Source: Luteibacter pinisoli | GTDB taxonomy: Bacteria > Pseudomonadota > Gammaproteobacteria > Xanthomonadales > Rhodanobacteraceae | Length of the DNA stretch: 64,000 nt | Assembly (NCBI RefSeq): GCF_006385595.1 | Contig: NZ_CP041046.1 | Span: 2,790,001 to 2,854,000 of the forward strand | Reading direction: 5' to 3' | In this document: positions 1-10,200 of the stretch, in pieces | Numbering within the stretch: the stretch's first letter is position 1 | How the letters are laid out: the number at the start of each line of letters is the position of its first letter | Translations under genes and position numbers: made by a program | Notes under the pieces: generated by a model | Seen by the model: only the letters and a program-made list of their open reading frames with translations | Databases searched by the model: none | What the model was told of the DNA's origin: nothing

Positions 1-533
1 GCGAGCTGCGGGTCCGTCCATTGGTTGATCTGGCCGGAAAAGATGCGGCACACCTGAACTTCCGTGAGCCGCAGGGAAGTCACATGTGGCTGGTTGAACG
101 AGATCGCGATGGAGGTCACCAACGAAGGAAACTGCACTGGCGATTTCGTCCCTCCGCGATTTGCCTGGTACGTGGCGTAATCCGTCGTCGTCAACGGGAG
201 GTCGGACGCCACGAAATGCGGTTGCGTCAAGCCGGTGCTGCCGAAGCCAGAGGGTGTGCCAAGACAGGGATTGTTGACCGGATGGGAAGGGTCACCCTCG
301 AGGATCTGCTTGCCTGTCCCGGTGCCCGTCGGGCAGTAGGTCGACGCGGGGTTCCCCGCGGCGGTGTAGGCGCCAAGCAGCGACCCCGTGCCAGGGGTTT
401 GCAGCACGAGCGACGTATCGCCCGTGTATGCCAGCAACGGTGCCGTTGCCCCGCCACCACGCAGCACCTGGGCGGCGACGGCAGGTACAGTGAGTGCGAG
501 CACGACGCACGCGATCGTTTTGACGCGAACCAT
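1..533 (-). CDS. PstS-like phosphate-binding protein, copy 1 (3' end outside window)
   Basis: The reading frame opens at the ATG at 533 and runs off the left edge without a stop, giving about 177 residues. It begins with a Sec signal peptide (MVRVKTIACVVLALTVPAVA), followed by a glycine-rich GGGATAPLLAYTGD stretch. It shares the signature TGLTQPHFVASD and the CRIFSGQINQW segment with the complete paralogue at 2633-3988. These are features of the PstS/PBP-like family of periplasmic phosphate binders. It lies 124 bp downstream of gspK on the same strand and has its own leader with an element conserved in the second copy. No permease or ATPase genes are visible, so it may be a secreted or scavenging binding protein rather than part of a Pst importer. 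The family call is firm. The ligand is inferred. Confidence 0.85.
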   Translation of the reverse strand, partial: MVRVKTIACVVLALTVPAVAAQVLRGGGATAPLLAYTGDTSLVLQTPGTGSLLGAYTAAGNPASTYCPTGTGTGKQILEGDPSHPVNNPCLGTPSGFGSTGLTQPHFVASDLPLTTTDYATYQANRGGTKSPVQFPSLVTSIAISFNQPHVTSLRLTEVQVCRIFSGQINQWTDPQL

Positions 534-614
534 GGGGATGTCCTCGCAGGCATGCCTCCGGGCAGAAGGCCCTTCCGACATCGCTCGCCCACATGACCCG
601 GTGATGCCGGTGGC

Positions 615-630
615 GTGTCGGCGAACATGG
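615..630 (-). promoter_or_regulatory. Conserved upstream element of PstS-like copy 1
   Basis: On the minus strand this reads CATGTTCGCCGACAC and lies 82 bp before the ATG of the downstream PstS-like gene. An almost identical block (one C/T difference) lies 83 bp before the start of the second PstS-like gene at 4071-4085. The shared position suggests a common promoter or activator site. What binds it is unknown. Confidence 0.4.
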
Positions 631-657
631 CAATCCGGTGATTTCGGCAAGCGAGGG

Positions 658-1494
658 TCAACCGCGGGGCACGTCCTGCCAGCGCAACACCGTGTAGAGC
701 GGCAGACGGGGGTTCGGCGTGCCCGTAAGCTGGCTGAGGCGTACGGTGGCACGAAGGGTCACGGACATGCCCTCCGCGACGCCCTTCGACACGATCGTGA
801 TGGTAGGAGAACCTGGCACCCACTCAGCGACCGCATCGCCCTGCGCCTGGCCCGCCAGTGTAGCACGGACCAACGGCGAAGCATAGAACGGCGCCGGCTT
901 GGTACGCCCCGACCAGATCGTTAATACCGGCTGCACCCGGGCAAACAGTCTATCGTCCATACCCAACACCGACTGCAGTTCATCAATGCTGGGAAACGGC
1001 GCCTGCCGTGGCACGTACGCGCGGCCCGCCGCACGGTAGCGTGCCATGCTCTCGGCATCGGGCACACCGGTTTCACTTCGCCATGCGACCACTTCGGCGG
1101 CGAGGTCCACGGCTTTCGCAGGATCATCGCCAGCCTGGGCGAAGAGCGCAGCCAGTATCGTGGGGTCCGCCCGGTTCAGGTCAACCTTGCCGATCTCATC
1201 CTCGACGACGACCGTCACGCGCGCGCCGTCCAGCGCAAACTCGAACGGCTGGCCATCGCCTATCCAACGCACGCCCTCCAACGGCTCACGTGCCTCGCGG
1301 CGCTGCTCGTAGACGTCGTGGATGGCCTTCATCACCCCCGCCTCCGCCGCGTACCGTGCCTTCTGCGCGGCCATGGCGTAACGCCCCTGTTCGCTTTCGA
1401 GATGCGCCAGGGAAGCAAGGCCGCCGACCAGGATGGCGAGCAACGTGCAGGCCCACAACACCACCAGCAGGGCAATACCGCGCTCACGGTTCAT
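658..1494 (-). CDS. gspK: Type II secretion minor pseudopilin GspK
   Basis: This 278-residue protein has the prepilin-like N-terminus MNRERGIALLVVLW: short basic leader, cleavage after Gly, then a hydrophobic helix that lacks the Glu at +5, which is the hallmark of GspK among pseudopilins. The downstream helical region contains EIGKVDLNRADPTILAALF and SIDELQSVLGM, the helix-hairpin-helix-like elements typical of the family. GspK caps the pseudopilus tip with GspI and GspJ in the inner membrane and periplasm. I chose the ATG at 1494 over the upstream in-frame start at 1539 because it gives the proper prepilin leader and overlaps the gspJ stop by 11 bp. The three pseudopilin genes form an overlapping operon in the order I-J-K. 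Confidence 0.93.
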   Translation of the reverse strand: MNRERGIALLVVLWACTLLAILVGGLASLAHLESEQGRYAMAAQKARYAAEAGVMKAIHDVYEQRREAREPLEGVRWIGDGQPFEFALDGARVTVVVEDEIGKVDLNRADPTILAALFAQAGDDPAKAVDLAAEVVAWRSETGVPDAESMARYRAAGRAYVPRQAPFPSIDELQSVLGMDDRLFARVQPVLTIWSGRTKPAPFYASPLVRATLAGQAQGDAVAEWVPGSPTITIVSKGVAEGMSVTLRATVRLSQLTGTPNPRLPLYTVLRWQDVPRG

Positions 1495-2134
1495 TGGGGT
1501 CTTCCTTGCCGAGCACGCGACCGATCGCGCCGGGCTCAAGCGCCCAAGGGCTCTGCCGTGGCGAGACGGCCAGGACCGGCCACGCGGCCTCGTCCTTGCC
1601 TTCAGCGCGGATCTCGATCAACGCAGGCAGCTGCGAACGTTCGCGCCAGTGCTCCATGCGCGCGCCGTCCTTATCCACGAACCGGAACGAAAGGCCATGC
1701 ATGCCCTCGACGAGGGGCTCGGGATCCATGGATGGCAGCGCGCCGGCAGAGGTTGGCAAGGGCGCGAACATCACCTCGACCCGTTGGTCGCCCTCTTTGC
1801 CAACCACGATCTTCACCGTGATGACCTGCATGCCTTGCTTGCCCAGGTAGCCCGGTAACGGCGCGACGAAGCGCAGCCGGTCCGGTGATCCGTCGAACAC
1901 AACGGGCACCTCGTTCTTGTCCAGGACCCACGGCAGCGCCGCCGCTTCGGATAGTTCACGCCGCAGGAACTCGCGTGCACCGCGCACCGCATCGAGGCGG
2001 TCAATGACTGCCGTACCGCGGCGCACCGCCATGGAGCTACTGCTGACGCCGGCATAGACCCCGAGCAGAAGAGTCGCCAGCAGGGCCAGCGCGGCAAGCA
2101 CTTCCAGCAAGCTGAAGCCCGCGTGCCGCGTCAT
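1484..2134 (-). CDS. gspJ: Type II secretion minor pseudopilin GspJ
   Basis: The 216-residue product starts MTRHAGFSLLEVLAALALL, a classic class III prepilin signal with cleavage before Phe and Glu at +5. It continues into a soluble beta-rich domain of normal GspJ length. It forms the pseudopilus tip complex with GspI and GspK. The ATG at 2134 overlaps the gspI stop codon as ATGA, indicating translational coupling. An upstream in-frame start at 2230 would bury the leader inside the protein and was rejected. Confidence 0.93.
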   Translation of the reverse strand: MTRHAGFSLLEVLAALALLATLLLGVYAGVSSSSMAVRRGTAVIDRLDAVRGAREFLRRELSEAAALPWVLDKNEVPVVFDGSPDRLRFVAPLPGYLGKQGMQVITVKIVVGKEGDQRVEVMFAPLPTSAGALPSMDPEPLVEGMHGLSFRFVDKDGARMEHWRERSQLPALIEIRAEGKDEAAWPVLAVSPRQSPWALEPGAIGRVLGKEDPNEP

Positions 2135-2535
2135 TCCGGTTCGCCTGTTGTCGCGGCAGGCGCAGGGATCGCCGTCTCGAGCTTCAAGGTCGTGAACGAC
2201 AGGCGTGCCGGTCGCGCCGCCTCTTGCCAAGATACATCGAGCCTCACCCTGTAAAGGCGCAACTCGTCGGGGCCGCCGGGCAAACGCTCGATACCCATCC
2301 GCCAGTCGTAGCCACCCTCGAAGCGACCGCTGGTCGAGCCCTCCGCGAGCGGTTCGGTGTGGCCGAGGGCCTCGAGCTTGCTATCGACCCACATCGCTGC
2401 CTGGTCACGCGTCCGCACCATCGACGTTGCATGCAGCGAGCCACTCGAAATCTTCATGAGCGTACCGAACACGATCGCCAGCAGCAGCATGGCCGCGATG
2501 GTTTCCAACAGGCTGAAGCCACGTTGACGCCGCAC
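2131..2535 (-). CDS. gspI: Type II secretion minor pseudopilin GspI
   Basis: This 134-residue protein starts at a GTG codon and has the prepilin leader MRRQRG followed by FSLLETIAAMLLL, with Glu at +5. Its soluble part contains AMWVDSKLEALGHTEPL, which resembles the conserved GspI segment around the shared WA-N/S-KL motif. It nucleates the tip heterotrimer with GspJ and GspK. No GspG or GspH gene lies upstream; a PstS-like gene ending in a hairpin terminator is there instead. Transcription of gspIJK must therefore read through that terminator or start in the 97-bp gap. Confidence 0.93.
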   Translation of the reverse strand: MRRQRGFSLLETIAAMLLLAIVFGTLMKISSGSLHATSMVRTRDQAAMWVDSKLEALGHTEPLAEGSTSGRFEGGYDWRMGIERLPGGPDELRLYRVRLDVSWQEAARPARLSFTTLKLETAIPAPAATTGEPE

Positions 2536-2574
2536 CCTTGCCTCCGGTTCTTACTTTTCGACGTTTTGCACGCG

Positions 2575-2601
2575 GAAAAGGGAGGGGCTGGCGCCCCTCC
2601 C
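2575..2601 (-). terminator. Rho-independent terminator after PstS-like copy 2
   Basis: Minus-strand hairpin GGGAGGGGC-gcca-GCCCCTCCC (2580-2601) is followed by TTTTCC. It lies 31 bp after the stop of the PstS-like gene and before gspI, so it probably trims or separates the two units. Confidence 0.7.
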
Positions 2602-2632
2602 TCCTGTCGCTTCCCTTCGACGTCCCGCTTCC

Positions 2633-3988
2633 TTAGTTGACGACGCAGGTATCCAGGCTCGAGATCGCCGGCGAGACCGAGAGGAACGACAGGCCCGTGT
2701 TGGTGCCGATCGTCTTGGTCTTGGCCTGCAGCCCCGTGGTGGGGGTGGCGTCATACACGCCGAGCAGGATGCCCTTGACATTGGCGAGCTGAGTGCCATT
2801 GCCGGTGCGGTTGCCGAGCAGGTAGGACACGGCCACGATCGGGTAGCCAGCCGCCGGGGTGGCGTACTTGGCCGGGTCGACAACCTTCACGCAACCCGCA
2901 ACGACCGGCGTGCTCGGCAGACCGGTCAGCAGGGCACGACCGCCCGCACCGAGCGTGGCGCTGATGACCATGTCATCGGTGGTGGCGACCGGCAGCTTCG
3001 TGCCGCCGTAGGTGGCCGGGCTGGTCTGGCTGCTATCGACGTCGTTCTTCAGCGAGGCGATCTGCGCACCCGAATTCACCGAGTTGGCAGCTTCCGCATA
3101 ACCGATCGTGCCGGTCGTACCGACCACCGCGTCGACGACGCCCTGGTTGCCCGAGGCAGCCGTGCTCGACGAGTAGTTGGCGATATACGCGGCGGCAGCG
3201 GTGGCGAACGCCTGGTCCGTCTTGAAGTTCGGCGCAGCGCCATTGGCATGGAAGCCGTTCGCACCGGTCGGGTCGACGACCGACGCCGTACCGCACTTGG
3301 CGGTAAGGTGGTTGGACAGCGAGAACGACGTGCCGCTACCGTCGGCGCGATAGACGACATTGATGCCGGTGGTCGGAACGGTGGTGCCGCTCTTCAGCGT
3401 GATGGCCGAGGTCAGGCGCGAATCGTTCCAGGTCTTGATATCACCCGAGAAGATACGGCACAGCTGGTCTTCGTTGAGCTTCAGGGCGGTGATGTTCGGC
3501 TGGTTGTAGGCGATGGAAATCGCGCCGGACACGGCCGGCACCTGCACCGGCTGATGGCCGGTATCGGTGCGACCATTCTGGTAGTTGTTGTAATCACCCG
3601 TCGAGAGCGGCGAATCCGAACCCACGAAGTGCGGCTGGGTGAGACCCGTGCCGCCGAAGCCGACCGGGTTGGTCGACGGGCTCGGCACAACGCACGCGAT
3701 CGCCACGTTGTTACCGTTGAAGTTGGCAAGCACGTTCTTGCCCGCGCCGCTGCCGGTCTGGCAGTACGAGATGGAGACGCTGCTGTGGGCAGCCGAGTAC
3801 ACGCCGAGGTACGACGTGGCGCTCGGGGTCATCAGACGGCTGGACGTACCGAAGCCAGCGTAACCCACCGCCGGCAACGTGGCACCGCCCGCAACGACGG
3901 TGGCAGCGTGGGCACCGGCCGAAGCCAGGCAGAGCAGCACAGCGCCCGCGATAAACTTCATGCGGGTATTTCCGGATGCATGACGCAT
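2633..3988 (-). CDS. PstS-like phosphate-binding protein, copy 2
   Basis: This is a complete 451-residue periplasmic binding protein with a Sec signal peptide (hydrophobic FIAGAVLLCLASAGAHA core). Family features include GGATLPAVGYAGF near the mature N-terminus, TGLTQPHFVGSD, NQPNITALKLNEDQLCRIFSGDIKTW and YRADGSGTSFSLSNHL. The last matches the phosphate-contacting R-x-D-x-SGT loop of PstS proteins. I prefer the ATG at 3988 because an AAGGGGA ribosome site precedes it and the conserved upstream element then lies at the same distance as in copy 1. The ATG at 3961 is an alternative. No Pst permease is present. A role as a secreted or outer-surface phosphate scavenger alongside type II secretion is inference. 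Confidence 0.88.
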   Translation of the reverse strand: MRHASGNTRMKFIAGAVLLCLASAGAHAATVVAGGATLPAVGYAGFGTSSRLMTPSATSYLGVYSAAHSSVSISYCQTGSGAGKNVLANFNGNNVAIACVVPSPSTNPVGFGGTGLTQPHFVGSDSPLSTGDYNNYQNGRTDTGHQPVQVPAVSGAISIAYNQPNITALKLNEDQLCRIFSGDIKTWNDSRLTSAITLKSGTTVPTTGINVVYRADGSGTSFSLSNHLTAKCGTASVVDPTGANGFHANGAAPNFKTDQAFATAAAAYIANYSSSTAASGNQGVVDAVVGTTGTIGYAEAANSVNSGAQIASLKNDVDSSQTSPATYGGTKLPVATTDDMVISATLGAGGRALLTGLPSTPVVAGCVKVVDPAKYATPAAGYPIVAVSYLLGNRTGNGTQLANVKGILLGVYDATPTTGLQAKTKTIGTNTGLSFLSVSPAISSLDTCVVN

Positions 3989-4070
3989 GGTGTATCCCCT
4001 TGCATAGAAGCCCCCCAAGTGGGGGCCCGTGAAGCATCTGCTTGTGCGGTGACGCGAGCATGGCGTTGCG

Positions 4071-4085
4071 GTGTCGGCAAACATG
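4071..4085 (-). promoter_or_regulatory. Conserved upstream element of PstS-like copy 2
   Basis: Minus strand CATGTTTGCCGACAC lies 83 bp before the ATG at 3988, matching the element at 615-630. Just upstream, GCGTCAT and CAGGCAT stand 11 bp apart, a degenerate Pho-box arrangement (consensus half-site CTGTCAT). Confidence 0.4.
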
Positions 4086-4177
4086 CCTGTTTGATGACGC
4101 GGTTAAATCATGCGTAACGTACAGTTCTCGCTCGTGTGCCTCGCGTAACAATGCGTGTCATCACAACGCGCGTATCC

Positions 4178-4215
4178 GGCAAAGACAAAAGAAACGGGAG
4201 GGCAATGCCCTCCCG
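4178..4215 (-). terminator. Rho-independent terminator of the TpsA operon
   Basis: Minus-strand hairpin CGGGAGGGC-att-GCCCTCCCG (4195-4215) is followed by TTTCTTTTGTCTTT. It lies 27 bp beyond the stop of the giant haemagglutinin gene and closes the long operon. Confidence 0.85.
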
Positions 4216-4242
4216 AAAGTCACGCACACACAGCCAAGATCC

Positions 4243-7200
4243 TCAGCGCAAGTTACGACGCTCCTCTGCAGTCAACGCGGCTTCGCTCGCGCTGTTGAGA
4301 CGACCGCTCCCGAGCACCTGCACCGGGCTGGCCGCTTCCGGACGCAGGATGCTCGCACCGTTATTGCCGTCACGAAGAACGTCCACCGAGATGATCGATG
4401 GCACGCGATCACGCGCATCTGACTGCTGCTTGCGCACGACGTCTTCCGCGGCCTGGGTCGCCGCCGTGGCTGCGGCACTTGCCGCATTGAGCGCGCCAAC
4501 GTTCACCGCCGCGGTAACCGGGATGCCGATCGTATCGCCGCTCACCTGGATGTTATCGGCGTTGGCAACACGTGCCGCCGCGATGATGAGGTCGCCGCCC
4601 TGCACGCGGATACCTGCATCGCCCGCATCCACGGTTCCGCGCGGCGCGATGAGCGACACGGTGCCACCCGGTGCGCCCTGGATCGTCTGCAGCGTGGCGA
4701 TACCGGCGCCACTGACCTGGCCTCTTGCGTCCAGGCGGCACCAGGCATCGTTATCGCATATATAAACCGGCGGCGGGATTTCCGCCGTGGTCTTGGCACC
4801 CTGGCCCGCGTTGATATCGCCGTTGGAACTCCAGATGGTGACGTCACCGCCCTGCTCCGTGAAAATACGGCTCTGCGCGAGCAGTACGCTGCGGTCGGTA
4901 AACATGTTGATCGTGCCCTGTTCCAGCGTCAGCACGCCCATGGTGTTGGGGCCCGCCAGCACCGTACCGTTGCTGTCGGTCACCTGGGCAGGCGCCGAGG
5001 TGCTGCCGATGAGCGCCTGGCCACCGGGGCCGACGATGGTGACGTCGCCGCCCTGCTGGGTCTGGATCGTCGTGCCGCGGATATCGAGGTTGCCCGTAGT
5101 GATGGGTGACTGACTGCCATTGAGGCCGCCATCACCCGCACCGTTCGAGGTGTATCCAAGCGAGGCCGGGAACAGGGCATCGAGCGCCGCGTAGCCGCGC
5201 TTGTACTGGCCACTGAACGGGCTCGCCGGGTCGTTATAGTCGCGCCCCACGTCCGCCAGCATGTGGAACAGCATGTGCTCGGCGAACTGTCGCTGGACGT
5301 ACTCAGGCTCCTTCGCCAGCAGCGCACAGGCCTGCTCCACCGTCAGCGAGATACTCGGCTTGTCCTGCACATACCCCGTGTCGACGACCGTGCCCTCGAC
5401 ACGACGCTGCATGAAGGCGACGAGATCCGCATCGAAGCTCCCGAATGCGTCCGCCGTATCAGGGGTATCGAGGTAACGCGACAGGAAGGCCTCGGTGGTC
5501 ACGCCCGGGCCGACACCGAACGCGACGTTGACATCCGCGCCTTCGTGCGGGAGGTAAACATTGTAAAGGTTGCCTACCGACTGGATACCCGTGGGCGATT
5601 TTGCCTGGTTGACGTCTTGTGCCACTTCCAACTGTGAAGTGAGTGGGCCAATGTCACGGCCCGCTTCCACGAGGAAACTGCCCGGGCCGCCGAGCAGCAG
5701 GCGGCCGGCGAGCGCATACCCATTGGGATTGTACAGGTCATATCCAGCGTTCGGAGCGAACGATGTGTCGTAGATATCCCGGCCCGCGGCAATGCGCGTG
5801 ATATCGGCGTCGTGGACGTGCTGTCCCAGGAACGAGAGGTTGACGATGTCACGGCCTGCGTAGATCAGTGCCTGCTTCGAGGGGATGATGGTGAGCGAGA
5901 GATAGTTGAAGCCGTTAGGTGCCGTCGTGCCGTCGGTAATATCCCCGTTGAGCGAGTAGATGCGCACGGGTTCATCGTCGGCTCCGTGGAGCGGAACCTC
6001 GTCGTGCGAAAACGCCGATGACGCACCCTCGTCCGTCGTTGGCGCAATGGGAAGGGTGGCACCGAGCCTCGAATCGACGGCTTCTGTTTTATCCGAAAGC
6101 CCAAAGACGGTACCCGTGCTGTCGTTCGCCGTCTGGCGTGAAAACGCGATATCACCGGTAGCCAACATGGAAAGATTGCCCTGCGCGGACGGATATAGGA
6201 CGCCGTCCGTCAGTACATTGATGCCGCCATCAAGTGCCGCCATCGAAACCGTGGCCGGCAGGAACGGGCCAGCCTGGCCGCCGTTGCCGAAGATCGCCCC
6301 CGGCGTGAGGAGGCTGCCGAAAGTGATGTCGCCAAGGGTCGAGGTGATCGCGAGCGATGAGGCACTGCTGTAGGACTGGTAGTCGGCGTGCCCAGCCGGA
6401 AGGATGAACTGGAATGAGCTCCCTCGGTAGTACGAGGGGTTGTAGACGCCGCCGAGGTCCACGCCCTCCCTGGCATTCACACCCACCTGCGCATCCTGAA
6501 GCGCGATAAGCGTGGAAACCGGCGTCGCCGCAGGCCCGCTATTTCCGCCCGTGTAGCCTGTCGGCACGGCGGTCAGCGACGGGTCGGCGCCGATGGCGCC
6601 ATCGGCGTCAATCCGTGCGATTCCGCGCGAAACGAAGTACGCGCCGCTCAGCACTTCACCGCCAGCGTGCACATCAAGGTTGCCTCCGCCCACCGTGGTG
6701 AAGGTCTTGCCATCGGCATTGAGGTACCAGGTGGTCGGGAGCGACACGGCGAGCTGCTTGATGTCGCCGCCGGCCTCGACAGACACGTTACCACCGACGC
6801 TCATCACGCCCTGCGCAAAGTTGCTGAAGTTGATCGACGAACGCGAGCCGTCAGCGGCGTTTCCGGTCTGCATCCACTGCCACCAGTACTGGGCGATGCT
6901 CGACCCCGCCTTGTCCTTGGTCACGCTACCGTCGGTATCCACCGGATTCTGCAGTGCGGCGATGCTCCCGCCGGCGTGAAGCTGGATGTCACCCGCGCCA
7001 TCGGGGTTGACCACACCGGAGACCAGCATGTCGGGCAGATCCGCGTAGGTGAACGTACCGGATGTCGCCGGACGATTCACCGCGACGCCCGTGTCGGCGG
7101 TGGTGCCTTCCGAAGGCTGGCCAGCCGTGTATATCGCCGCCGGCGCGGCGGCGTCCTGCCAGCGGATGTCGCCCGCGGACACCACGTCGATCGAACCCGT

Positions 7201-10200
7201 TCCCGTGCGGATCGTGGTCGGGAACAACAGCGTCTTGCCTGCCAGGGGGCTTTTCGGATCGACCACCGTGGGATCCGTCAGCGTGTCCTTCACTGCGAAG
7301 TGACCATCGAGGGTCACATTGCCGCTACTGCCCGCCTGCACGGCCAGCGGATCGGCCGAGGCAAGGTCGGCGCCGGCAATAATCCGGAACGAGGAACTGG
7401 GCCCGGACAGGAGCGTGGCCGATGCGAACGACACGGGATTGCCCAGGCTGGGCATGTTCGACGGGCTATTGTTGGCGGCCGCCACAGGGATCGGTACCGT
7501 GGTGCCACCACCGCCGTTGTCACCACCGCCTCCCGACGCCACGTCGGAGCGCGGGGCGAAGGGCGCGTAGAAAATCTGCGTACCGAAACCGAAGGGGCTG
7601 CCGATGTTGTTGTAGACGTAGTTAAAGTACGTGTTGTGGCCGGTGATATAGGTCGCGTAGTCCGTGGTGTAGGCCGTGTAGTCCGCATCCAGCGGCTGCA
7701 TCAACGGCGTCGGCGTGGTCTCGCGCGAGCCACGGATATTGTAGAAATTCCCCTCCAGCCACGTTTCGTAGGCTGCCGCATAGTCCGCGTACACCGGGTA
7801 CGCCGCCGGATCCGGGGCGCCTGCGCCATTGGGTGCGTAAGTCAGGAAGCCCTGGCTGTTGGTGTTGACGTCGTTAAGCGCGTAGGCCCACTTCTGGTTC
7901 GTGCCATCGCCCACTTCGTCGATGTAACGGCCGTAGTTGGTGTAGTAGTTGGCCGACTGGCCGGTGAGCGGTGCCTCCAGCGCTTGCCAGTTGGGATCTT
8001 GGGTGAGGTCGATGTTGCTATCGGGGTTGCCCGCCGCTGCTTCACTACCGACCTTCAGGTTGACCTTGCCGTTGTTCCAGATACCCGCGGTATCCAGGTA
8101 ACTTTCCGACGACTGGTACGCGGCCAGCGCCGAGTCGTACGCGGGATTGCCGCCCGTGCTCGCGGCATCGGACCGCGGTGCAAATGGTGCGTAGAAAATC
8201 TGCGTACCGAAACCGAAGGGGCTGCCGACGTTGTTGTAGACGTAGTTAAAGTACGTGTTGTGGCCGGTAATGTAGGTCGCGTAGTCCGTGGTGTAGGCCG
8301 TGTAGTCCGCATCCAGCGGCTGCATCAACGGCGTCGGCGTGGTCTCGCGCGAGCCACGGATATTGTAGAAATTCCCCTCCAGCCACGTTTCGTAGGCTGC
8401 CGCATAGTCCGCGTACACCGGGTACGCCGCCGGATCCGGCGCGCCCGCGCCATTGGGTGCGTAAGTCAGGAAGCCCTGGCTGTTGGTGTTGACGTCGTTA
8501 AGCGCGTAGGCCCACTTCTGGTTCGTGCCATCGCCCACTTCGTCGATGTAACGGCCGTAGTTGGTGTAGTAGTTGGCCGACTGGCCGGTGAGCGGTGCCT
8601 GCAGCGCTTGCCAGTTGGGATCCTGGGTCAGATCGATGTTGCTGTCGGGGTTACCCGCCGCTGCTTCACTGCCGATCTTCAGGTTGACCTTGCCGTTGTT
8701 CCAGATACCCGCGTTATCCAGGTAACTTTCCGACGACTGGTAGGCGGCCAGCGCCGAGTCGTAGGCGGGATTGCCGCCCGTGCTCGCGGCATCGGAGCGC
8801 GGGGCGAAGGGCGCGTAGAAAATCTGCGTACCGAAACCGAAGGGGCTGCCGACGTTGTTGTAGACGTAGTTAAAGTACGTGTTGTGGCCGTCGATGTAAA
8901 CGCCATAGTTCGCCGAATACGCGTTGTAGTTCGCATCGATCGGCTGCATCAACGGCGTCGGCGTGGTCTCGCGCGAACCACGGATATTGTAGAAATTCCC
9001 TTCCAGCCATGTTTCGTAGGCTGTCGCATAGTCCGCATACACCGGATACGCCGCCGGATCCGGCGCGCCCGCGCCATTGGGCGCGTAGGTCAGGAAGCCC
9101 TGGCTGTTGGTGTTAACGTCGTTAAGCGCATACGCCCATTTCTGGTTAGTGCCGTTGCCAATCTCGTCGATGTAGCGATCGTAGTTCGCGTAGTAATTGG
9201 CCGATTGGTTCGTGAGCGGCGCCTGCAGCGCCTGCCAGTTCGGATCCTGGGTAAGGTTGATATTGCCATCCGGATTGCCGGCGGCGGCTTCGCTGCCAAT
9301 CTTCAGGTTCACCGTACCGTTGTCCCAGATAGCAATCTGGTCCATGTAGGCCTGGCTTTCCTGATACGCCAGCAACGCGTCGCCGTAACCGTTGTCGCCC
9401 GTCGGGGGCGGATTGCCGGGATCGCCGGGATCGCCGGGATTGCCGGGATCACCCGGATCCGTGGGCGAAACCGGATCAGCCAGCACAGCACCGGTGTTCC
9501 GCTGGTAGAAGCCGTCGCTGATGCTGGCCCGGATATCGACATCACCGCCTGCGCGGAAGGTGAACACCGGGGCATCGGCACCGTACCGATAGGCGAGATC
9601 GATCGTGCCATCAGGCGCTGTGGTCCCCGCACCCAGGTTCCAGTTGGTAAGGATATGAATGGTGCCGGCGTCCACGCCGGAGCCGTCCGCCGGGTTAGAC
9701 AACTCGACGCCGGGCCGCACATGGATATTGGCAATGGCGGAGTAGCGCCCCCCGAAGGCGAAACCAGGCTGCTCGATGAAGCCCATGAGCGTGCCCGGGC
9801 CGCTTGCCGCATCGGCGCCGGCATAGCCATAGAAGCCGGTATGGTCGGCGTTCGCCGTCGTCGGGGTGAAGTAGTTCCTGGTGAGGTAGTCCTTCAACTG
9901 CGCATCGTCGGCCGGTGCGGCGAGCACCTTGCCCGTGGCATCCGTCCAGGTGCCCGCGACCAGTACCGGCTTGCCATCGGCATCACGCGTATACCAGCCG
10001 GCCGGATCGATGATGCCGTCGAAATGCTGGGCGGCGTTCGTGCCGTGGTCCGCCGTGCTCCATACCGCGTACGGTTCAATGGTGACATCACGCGCACCGA
10101 CCAGCGAGCGTGCGTTGTCCACCTGCACCGGCACGTCGCCATCGGCGAGCAGTGGCGCGCGGAAGCTGATGCGCCCGCCAGCGATGGGCGCGGTGGAACC

